The position numbers were made by a program, and so were the translations under genes. A stretch of DNA of 19,348 bases. Source: Candidatus Gastranaerophilales bacterium. Its GTDB lineage: Bacteria > Cyanobacteriota > Vampirovibrionia > Gastranaerophilales > Gastranaerophilaceae. The stretch spans positions 1 to 19,348 of the forward strand of contig CALUUL010000034.1 in NCBI GenBank assembly GCA_944323945.1. Reading direction: 5' to 3'. The stretch's first letter is position 1; each line of letters opens with the position of its first letter. Positions 7,236 through 12,513 of this stretch are shown here, piece after piece. The notes below the pieces were generated by a model. It saw only the letters and a list, made by a program, of their open reading frames with translations, was not told where the DNA came from and made no database searches.

Positions 7236-7300
7236 AAAACCTATAAATTTACCTGCCTTTATAATCATAGGTTTTAGGCATGATATAGGGCTATAAGCCT
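7236..7300 (-). promoter_or_regulatory. Structured leader of the TPR gene (two hairpins)
   Basis: Read on the - strand, AGGC/GCCT (7297-7300 with 7276-7279) encloses TATAG/CTATA, followed by a second hairpin AAAACCTAT/ATAGGTTTT (7267-7275 with 7236-7244). The second hairpin contains the only SD-like AGG and ends in five U immediately before the start codon, so it could hide the ribosome-binding site or act as an attenuator. This is seen as base pairing only; function is inferred. Confidence 0.4.
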
Positions 7301-7330
7301 TATCAGTATTATCGTGAATAAAATCATGGA

Positions 7331-7355
7331 AAGCATGATGGCACATGAGTTTTCG
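7331..7355 (+). repeat. Direct repeat copy 1, CATG-rich
   Basis: A 25-base unit beginning AAGCATGATG that matches the unit at 7418-7442 in 22 of 25 positions, with a period of 87 bases. It contains two CATG tetramers 10 bases apart (7334 and 7344), and another CATG at 7325 just precedes it. It lies in the 315-base noncoding stretch between the divergent TPR and rpoZ genes. Confidence 0.7.
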
Positions 7356-7417
7356 TTATAATAAACTTGTGTTTACATTTTGTAATACAAATAACTCAAA
7401 AAGGTTAAAAAAGGGCA

Positions 7418-7442
7418 AAGCATGATGACACATGAATTTACG
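7418..7442 (+). repeat. Direct repeat copy 2, CATG-rich
   Basis: Second copy of the 25-base unit, with CATG at 7421 and 7431, again 10 bases apart. It ends 47 bases before the -35 of the predicted rpoZ promoter, a position suited to a protein-binding site. Confidence 0.7.
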
Positions 7443-7489
7443 ACTGTTTACAAAAATTAATATTCTGATTTATGTGAAAAAAACATTGC

Positions 7490-7518
7490 TTGATATTAAA
7501 AAATGAGCATAGTATTAT
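7490..7518 (+). promoter_or_regulatory. Promoter of rpoZ
   Basis: TTGATA (7490-7495) and TATTAT (7513-7518) are separated by exactly 17 bases, a good sigma-70-type promoter. The expected start near 7525 gives a leader of about 25 bases carrying the GGAGG-type ribosome-binding site. Confidence 0.65.
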
Positions 7519-7549
7519 TAAAATATCTGAAATTATACTGGAGGAATTT

Positions 7550-7792
7550 ATGAACCAAATTATAAAAATAGCGTGGGATCTTAATGAAGCAACTGAAAAC
7601 AGATATCAATTGGTATATGAAATTGCAGAACTTGCAAAAAAGTTGGTTGATGAAAATCAGTTGAAAAGGGTAAAAGAAGAATATAGTTTTGATGAAGTTC
7701 CTTTTGATACATCAATAAAAAAGGAAAATCCTGTAGAACATGCTATTATGGTAAAAGCTTCAGAATATGATGATTCCGGTTTAGTTGGTTAA
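7550..7792 (+). CDS. rpoZ: RNA polymerase omega subunit-like protein
   Basis: An 80-residue protein resembling the omega subunit, which helps assemble and stabilise RNA polymerase. The diagnostic parts are N-R-Y-Q-L-V-Y-E-I-A-E-L-A-K-K-L at 17-32 (family pattern R-[FY]-x-L-V-x3-A-x2-A-[RK]) and K-E-N-P-V-E-H-A-I-M at 58-67 (family pattern K-P-V-x2-A-[IL]). The stretch between them is acidic and variable. The ATG at 7550 is preceded by TGGAGGA with ideal spacing. A longer frame from a TTG at 7490 is rejected because that TTG is the -35 box. The call rests on short motifs, so some doubt remains. Confidence 0.65.
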   Translation: MNQIIKIAWDLNEATENRYQLVYEIAELAKKLVDENQLKRVKEEYSFDEVPFDTSIKKENPVEHAIMVKASEYDDSGLVG

Positions 7793-7820
7793 ACTGTTAG
7801 AAATAAAAACTATACAAAAT

Positions 7821-7850
7821 AAAAGCTCCTCAAGGTAAGGAGCTTTTTTA
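7821..7850. terminator. Bidirectional terminator between rpoZ and rpsT
   Basis: AAAAGCTCCT (7821-7830) pairs with AGGAGCTTTT (7838-7847) around a 7-base loop, with a T run to 7850 on + and an A run giving U on -. It lies between two convergent genes and probably ends both transcripts. Confidence 0.88.
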
Positions 7851-7878
7851 AACCGAAAAATCTAAACTAAGAAAGCAA

Positions 7879-8151
7879 TTAAGCCATTAATTTATTAATT
7901 GCTTTTGTTAATCTTGATTTTTTTCTTGCAGCAGTATTTTTATGTAAAATACCTTTAGAAACAGCTTTATCACATAACTTGTATGCTGCTGATAATGCTG
8001 TATTAATAGCTGCTTGGTCTTTTTCTTTGGCTTGTGCTAAAACAATAACTTTTTTAACAGCAGTCTTAATAGCTGATCTGAAAGCAACATTTCTTTCATA
8101 GTTTCTTTCTGCAGTTAAAATTCTTTTTTTAGCGGATTTAATATTTGCCAT
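7879..8151 (-). CDS. rpsT: 30S ribosomal protein S20
   Basis: A 90-residue, very basic protein that binds 16S rRNA and helps assemble the small subunit. It begins with the family signature M-A-N-I-K-S-A-K-K-R and has the conserved R-N-x4-R-S-A-I-K-T-A-V-K-K core (20-34). It continues with the A-x2-x-I-D-K-A-x2-K-G-type segment, here C-D-K-A-V-S-K-G-I-L-H-K-N-T-A-A-R-K-K-S-R-L. Length and composition are normal. AAAGGGA lies upstream of the ATG. The leader contains two small hairpins (see findings), where S20 autoregulation could act. Confidence 0.97.
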   Translation of the reverse strand: MANIKSAKKRILTAERNYERNVAFRSAIKTAVKKVIVLAQAKEKDQAAINTALSAAYKLCDKAVSKGILHKNTAARKKSRLTKAINKLMA

Positions 8152-8221
8152 AATGTATTTCCCTTTCTAATGTCAGTATTGTCAAATTAACAATCTGCTT
8201 AGAGGATTAGTGAGTACGTTT

Positions 8222-8249
8222 ATTATATAATCTAAAAAAATAAAGTAAA
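8222..8249 (-). promoter_or_regulatory. Promoter of rpsT
   Basis: On the - strand, TTTACT (8249-8244) and a perfect TATAAT (8227-8222) are separated by 16 bases. The expected start near 8215 gives a 5' leader of roughly 60 bases. Confidence 0.6.
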
Positions 8250-8349
8250 TAAAATATTTAAAATATTAAAATTTGAAACAAAATAGCAAAAAAAGTTTAT
8301 TACCATTTTTAACCATTTTGAAAAGTCTATTGGATAAAAATAATAATCA

Positions 8350-9951
8350 ATGCAAATAAATAGAATATCAGTTAGTCAAGAAAACAGTAATAACAAAAAA
8401 TATCAATTTAGTAATAAAGGTGCAAGAGAAATAGTCAGGACCCTTGCTGATCAAGATGCTTTGGCTTCGACAATCCTTTTAGAATCAGCAGTAACAGGAG
8501 GAAGAGGCTATAATGCGTATAAACGTGGCGGTAGTGCAGAACTTCGTGAAAGAGCATTTGATGATATTGTTTCGGCTGTTTTTTGGATGAAAGGTGTTGA
8601 TATTTTCAATAATATCGGAAATAAATTTGGAACACATGTTCTAAAACTTCCTACAACTGAATTTGATGTTGGTAAAGATGCACTTAGAACACCTTTTAAA
8701 AATCTTGTTGGTGATTTATCTGAAAAAGTTACCGATAGAGATGCATTAAAAAAATTAGAAAAAAAACTGGCTGTATTTAAATTTTCTAAAATTATATTAT
8801 CAACATTGTTGGCAACAGGATTCGTTGGTTTTGCGCTGCCTAAAATAAATCAGGCAATTACCAGAAAATTAATGCATAAGGAAGAAAATTCATCGAAAAA
8901 AACACAACAAAACTCTAACTCTGGAAATACAAAGAATTTTAATGATATTTATTCTCAATTTGCTTCAGTATCATTTGATGAGTTTAATAAAAAGTTTGTG
9001 TCACAAGATAAACCAACTTTTAAGGGAATTTCTCCTAATGTAATGACAACAGTTGCTCATTATTTAGAAAACAATAAATTTTGTAAGTTATTGTCAAGTG
9101 ATGTAGGTATATTAACGGGACGTGTTACTACGGCAAGGAATAAAGATGAAGGTATTGAATATTTATTTAGAGATGCTTCTTCTTCATTCTTTTATATGGC
9201 AAGTACTCCATTATTATATTCTTTATTCCAGAAGCTATCAGGTAGTTCAAAGTATACCTCTATAGATACGGTTGCTTCAAAGCAAGTTCATAATCTGTGT
9301 TTAGAACAAATTAAGAAAGCCGATGGTACATTTGGAACAATAGGTGTAAAAGAATTTGCAGAAAAAACAATTGGAACTTTAGATGACAAGGCAAAAGAAT
9401 TATTATCAAGATTGCCATTTAATTCAGATGTTATATCTTTATCTGAGTTGAGTAAACATTTGACAGATGAAACATTAATTAATAAGGCTAAGGAACTTTC
9501 TAAATTGCAGCCAAAACAAGCTGGAATTGGTTCTGTATTAACTAAGCAACAGGTTGCGGATGTTTTGAAAAATGGTGCAATAAGTGAATCTTCATTTATG
9601 CACAAGATATTTAAAACTAAATTTGGTGAAGCTTTAACAAATCCATATAAATATATTCCTATGAAAAAGATTACTAAATTTAGGGATAATATTGATGATT
9701 ATGCAAACGCAATTATAGAAGCAGCAAATAAAACAAATAACGGTATTATCGATAAAAAACTTCTTGATAAATTGTCTAAGAAAAGCTTCGTTATGTCTGC
9801 AAGCTTTAGGGCAGTTGCAATAGCAGCTTCTGCTTTTGCTTTAGGTGTTGCAATTCCTAAATTACAGTATGCTATTACTGCAAAAAGAACGGGTAGTACG
9901 CAAGCTCCTGGCTTGAGAGAATTTGAACAACCTGAAAATAAAAAAGCATAA
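8350..9951 (+). CDS. Uncharacterised protein with two similar hydrophobic segments, 533 aa
   Basis: Large lineage-type protein of unknown function. The N-terminus (M-Q-I-N-R-I) resembles that of the orphan protein at 11711. Two hydrophobic stretches look like diverged copies of one unit: residues 146-173, ending A-L-P-K-I-N-Q-A-I-T-R-K, and 485-511, ending A-I-P-K-L-Q-Y-A-I-T-A-K. A Ser/Asn/Lys-rich linker follows the first (178-195), and a further weakly hydrophobic segment lies near 275-295. No enzymatic motif is recognised; it may be a membrane-associated structural protein. The ATG lacks a ribosome-binding site. TTGAAA (8318-8323) and AATAAT (8339-8344) just upstream could form a promoter for a leaderless mRNA, weakly supported. 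Confidence 0.9.
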   Translation: MQINRISVSQENSNNKKYQFSNKGAREIVRTLADQDALASTILLESAVTGGRGYNAYKRGGSAELRERAFDDIVSAVFWMKGVDIFNNIGNKFGTHVLKLPTTEFDVGKDALRTPFKNLVGDLSEKVTDRDALKKLEKKLAVFKFSKIILSTLLATGFVGFALPKINQAITRKLMHKEENSSKKTQQNSNSGNTKNFNDIYSQFASVSFDEFNKKFVSQDKPTFKGISPNVMTTVAHYLENNKFCKLLSSDVGILTGRVTTARNKDEGIEYLFRDASSSFFYMASTPLLYSLFQKLSGSSKYTSIDTVASKQVHNLCLEQIKKADGTFGTIGVKEFAEKTIGTLDDKAKELLSRLPFNSDVISLSELSKHLTDETLINKAKELSKLQPKQAGIGSVLTKQQVADVLKNGAISESSFMHKIFKTKFGEALTNPYKYIPMKKITKFRDNIDDYANAIIEAANKTNNGIIDKKLLDKLSKKSFVMSASFRAVAIAASAFALGVAIPKLQYAITAKRTGSTQAPGLREFEQPENKKA

Positions 9952-9994
9952 TAGATATACAATGTAAACTTGTTTAAATTATAGGGGTTTAGGA

Positions 9995-10275
9995 ATGTAT
10001 CAAAACAGTAAAAACCTAATAAAAGAAAAACTGTTAATACAAGCAATTTCTACAACTATAAAAAACTTCGTAAAGGAAAATTAAATTCTCAAAGAATGCT
10101 TGCTGATGAATATGAAATTCAAAAATCTTTACTAAGTAGAATGAAATCGGCATCCAATAGTCCTATGTTTATTTCTGTATGGAAAGTTGCAGAAGCATTA
10201 GGTGTGAAACCTTCTGATTTTGTTATGTTGATAGAGAAAGAATTGCCTGAAAATTTTTTATTAACTGATGAATAA
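9995..10275 (+). CDS. XRE-family HTH transcriptional regulator, split by a -1 frameshift at A-AAA-AAC
   Basis: The frame starting at ATG 9995 (AGGGG ribosome-binding site at 9983-9987) encodes M-Y-Q-N-S-K-N-L-I-K and stops at 10082-10084. The -1 frame, open from 10012 to TAA 10273-10275 with no start codon before 10096, carries a clear Cro/C1-type HTH: Y-K-K-L-R-K-G-K-L-N-S-Q, L-L-S-R-M-K, then W-K-V-A-E-A-L-G-V-K-P-S-D-F. The frames join at bases 10060-10066, A-AAA-AAC in the zero-frame phase of a classical -1 slippery heptamer. Joined there, the product is about 93 residues with I-K-N-L-R-K-G-K in register for the family. It is either programmed frameshifting, a true indel in the six-A run, or an assembly error. 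It lies one base from the convergent rdgB stop. Confidence 0.7.
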
Positions 10276-10276
10276 T

Positions 10277-10858
10277 TTATAATAAATTTTCTTCAATCCA
10301 TTCAAGCATAGGGATTAGGGCGTTAGCTCTATGTGAAATTTTATTCTTCTCTTCATTAGGAAGTTCTGCCATTGTTTGGTTCTTTGACGGAATAAAAAAT
10401 ATAGGATCATAACCAAAACCATTTGTTCCCTTGGGAGAATCATCTATATAGCCAAATACTTTACCTGTTTGTGTGTGGATTATTTCTCCATCTGCATTAA
10501 CTAAAACCATAGATGAAACAAAATGAGCACTTCTCCAGTCATATGGTACATTTTTCATTTCTGCTAAAAGTTTTTCTATTTTTTCTTTTTGAGTTTGAGC
10601 ATATCTTGCAGAATGTATACCAGGGCGTCCTTCTAAAGCATCAACACAAAGTCCTGAATCATCTGCCAAACAATATGTTTTCATTATTTTGGCAGCTTCT
10701 TTTGCCTTTATAGCCGCATTTTCCTCAAAATTTTTACCGTCTTCTACAGGATTAAAATCGCCCTTAACTACATCAAAAATAATATCTTTATTTTTATTAA
10801 TTGCGTTTATTTCTTCTAATTTATGCGGGTTTGAAGTCGCCAAAGTTATTTTAATCAT
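10277..10858 (-). CDS. rdgB: XTP/dITP diphosphatase (RdgB/HAM1 family)
   Basis: Hydrolyses non-canonical purine triphosphates (dITP, XTP, ITP) to monophosphates plus pyrophosphate, keeping them out of DNA and RNA. Family motifs are T-S-N-P-H-K-L-E-E at 8-16 (the S-N-x2-K substrate loop), L-A-D-D-S-G-L at 64-70 with the metal-binding acidic pair, F-G-Y-D-P-I-F, and S-H-R-A-N-A near the C-terminus. The length of 193 is typical. It starts 3 bases after uppS with a GGGAA site upstream, so the two are co-transcribed. Confidence 0.95.
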   Translation of the reverse strand: MIKITLATSNPHKLEEINAINKNKDIIFDVVKGDFNPVEDGKNFEENAAIKAKEAAKIMKTYCLADDSGLCVDALEGRPGIHSARYAQTQKEKIEKLLAEMKNVPYDWRSAHFVSSMVLVNADGEIIHTQTGKVFGYIDDSPKGTNGFGYDPIFFIPSKNQTMAELPNEEKNKISHRANALIPMLEWIEENLL

Positions 10859-10861
10859 ATT

Positions 10862-11605
10862 TTATTTCCCAAATCTTCTATTTCTTGATTGAAATTCAAT
10901 TATTGCTTCTGATAGTTCATTCTCATTAAATTCAGGCCAAAATTTATCTGTAACATATATTTCTGAATATGCAACTTGCCATAGTAAATAATTACTTATT
11001 CTTTTTTCACCGCCTGTTCTGATTAATAAATCAGGGGCAGGAATATTTTTTGTATAGAGTTCGTTTTCTATTGTATTTTCGTTAATATCTGAAATTTCAA
11101 TTTGTCCATTTTGAACTTTTTTGCAAATTTCTTTTACGGCATTTGTTATTTCCATTCTTGAACCATAGTTAAATGCAATTTGAAGATTTAATGTATTGCA
11201 TTTTGATGTTTTTTCTTCCCCAAATTCAAGTACATCATTTATTTCTTTAGAAAGTGATTTTCTATCGCCAATAAAAGTAAGTTTAATGTCATTTTCAATA
11301 AATTCAGGTACTTCTTTAACAATAGTTTTTGCAAGTAAAGACATTAAAAAATCAACTTCTTCTTTTGATCTGTTCCAATTCTCTGTAGAGAAAGCATAAA
11401 CGGTAAGATATTTAATGCCAAATTTCTTGCAGGCTTTTAGTGTTGTTCTTAAAGCTTCAACACCCATTTTATGACCTGCTGCAGACGGTAACATTCTGTT
11501 TCTAGCCCAACGTCTGTTTCCATCCATAATGATGGCAATATGTTTTAGGTTTGTTTCTTCTATTATATTATTGATGTTTTTATTTTCTGTTGATGTTTTT
11601 TTCAT
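10862..11605 (-). CDS. uppS: Isoprenyl (undecaprenyl) diphosphate synthase
   Basis: cis-Prenyltransferase that extends farnesyl diphosphate with isopentenyl diphosphate to give the polyprenyl carrier used for peptidoglycan and surface glycans. Signatures are I-A-I-I-M-D-G-N-R-R-W-A-R (catalytic Asp28), G-H-K-M-G-V-E-A-L, Y-A-F-S-T-E-N-W-N-R, F-N-Y-G-S-R and D-L-L-I-R-T-G-G-E-K-R-I-S-N. I choose ATG 11605 (247 residues), which begins M-K-K-T, over an in-frame TTG at 11656. That TTG lies in a -35 box (TTGTTA) and has no ribosome-binding site, whereas the usual family length of about 250 fits the shorter form. Confidence 0.95.
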   Translation of the reverse strand: MKKTSTENKNINNIIEETNLKHIAIIMDGNRRWARNRMLPSAAGHKMGVEALRTTLKACKKFGIKYLTVYAFSTENWNRSKEEVDFLMSLLAKTIVKEVPEFIENDIKLTFIGDRKSLSKEINDVLEFGEEKTSKCNTLNLQIAFNYGSRMEITNAVKEICKKVQNGQIEISDINENTIENELYTKNIPAPDLLIRTGGEKRISNYLLWQVAYSEIYVTDKFWPEFNENELSEAIIEFQSRNRRFGK

Positions 11606-11626
11606 TATATTTTCTCTTACAAGTGA

Positions 11627-11656
11627 ATTATAAGATAAAAAAATATAAAATAACAA
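11627..11656 (-). promoter_or_regulatory. Promoter of uppS-rdgB
   Basis: On the - strand, TTGTTA (11656-11651) and a perfect TATAAT (11632-11627) are separated by 18 bases. A start near 11620 leaves a leader of about 15 bases before the uppS ATG. Confidence 0.6.
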
Positions 11657-11710
11657 TTATTGGCAATTTTTACTATTTATGAGTTTTATGCAGTTAAAAG
11701 GAAATAAAAT

Positions 11711-12376
11711 ATGCAAATTAATAACCATAACAGAAATCTTAAGCCTTCTTTTCAGAGTTTATATGTAGTAAAAGCTAAAGAAAATCCGAATAAAGTTGAT
11801 GAAATTATTGATTTGTCAGATAGATATTCTTTTTTTGGAAACAAAATTTCATCTTCAGTGGAAATTCCTGAAGAGAATTATAGTTATGCAAATTCAACTA
11901 TAAATTTTATAGGTGAAGATAAAGGTGCAGATGATGAAATTGAGACAATGCTTGCTAATAGAGGTATAAATTTTACCAGAAAATCATTTTCAGAATTACT
12001 TGAATCTGCAGAAAGTATAAAATCAAGGGTTGAATTGTCACCTGAGGATAAATCAAGAGGCTATAGATTAGTTGAAATAGATACAACAAAATTTGATAAT
12101 GCATATGAAAAATATGGCTTTGCTTATGTCGGCAAGGATGGAAATATTTCTCAGCCTGAAAGAACCGAAAGATATAAAGACTATTTAAAAACAGGTAAAA
12201 ATATATATGCTCCTGTAGTATATATTAATGATTATGGAGAATATCCTGAAATCGCTTTTGGAGACGGAAGGCACAGATATGCTTATATGCGTGATATTAA
12301 AATGAATGGGATTCCTGTTGCAATGGATAATCAAACAATAAAAATTGCAAGAAAATACGGTTTGCTATTACAATAA
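11711..12376 (+). CDS. Uncharacterised protein with ParB-like DGRHR motif, 221 aa
   Basis: A soluble protein that begins M-Q-I-N-N and has S-F-Q-S-L at about 13-17, a leader style I associate with orphan proteins of Gastranaerophilales. The C-terminal third has Y-A-P-V-V-Y-I-N near 175-182, then I-A-F-G-D-G-R-H-R-Y-A-Y-M-R-D and G-I-P-V-A. This D-G-x-H-R followed by a Pro-Val strand is like the nucleotide-binding part of ParB/Srx-fold domains. No HTH follows, so it is not a chromosome-partition ParB. AAAGGA precedes the ATG. Function unknown; the fold assignment is a motif-level inference. Confidence 0.85.
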   Translation: MQINNHNRNLKPSFQSLYVVKAKENPNKVDEIIDLSDRYSFFGNKISSSVEIPEENYSYANSTINFIGEDKGADDEIETMLANRGINFTRKSFSELLESAESIKSRVELSPEDKSRGYRLVEIDTTKFDNAYEKYGFAYVGKDGNISQPERTERYKDYLKTGKNIYAPVVYINDYGEYPEIAFGDGRHRYAYMRDIKMNGIPVAMDNQTIKIARKYGLLLQ

Positions 12377-12418
12377 GATTTTTATTGAAAAAGATTAAGA
12401 AATAAGATTGTTAATAAT

Positions 12419-12468
12419 TTGCTCAAAAGCTTGTTTGTGTTACAATATAGGTATCATGAACTTTTGAG
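12419..12468 (+). promoter_or_regulatory. Candidate gyrA promoter with flanking dyad
   Basis: TTGCTC (12419-12424) and TACAAT (12441-12446) are separated by 16 bases. A perfect inverted repeat, CTCAAAAG (12422-12429) and CTTTTGAG (12461-12468), brackets the -10, a placement suited to an operator or a leader hairpin. The gyrA start follows at 12514. Confidence 0.45.
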
Positions 12469-12513
12469 AGAGTGAGAAATTTAATAATAAATTGTCATAA
12501 AGGGGTATAAGTT

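Noticed and set aside
7331..7442. Direct repeats as a CRISPR array
   Set aside because: Only two imperfect copies, a 62-base gap between them, and no cas genes.
7490..7549. N-terminal extension of rpoZ from TTG 7490
   Set aside because: That TTG is part of the -35 hexamer TTGATA, and the GGAGG-type site points to ATG 7550.
9288..10046. Two - strand frames over the end of the 533-aa gene
   Set aside because: Antisense to a well-supported long gene; composition and lack of start signals indicate shadows.
10096..10275. Independent short gene from ATG 10096 for the HTH part
   Set aside because: It lacks a clear ribosome-binding site and would start inside the HTH domain, cutting off helix 1; the frameshift reading explains the upstream open frame better.
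10689..10892. Forward frame of 67 codons across the rdgB start and uppS end
   Set aside because: Antisense to two recognised genes with conserved motifs.
11606..11656. N-terminal extension of uppS from TTG 11656
   Set aside because: The extension covers the predicted promoter, has no ribosome-binding site, and makes the protein longer than the family norm.
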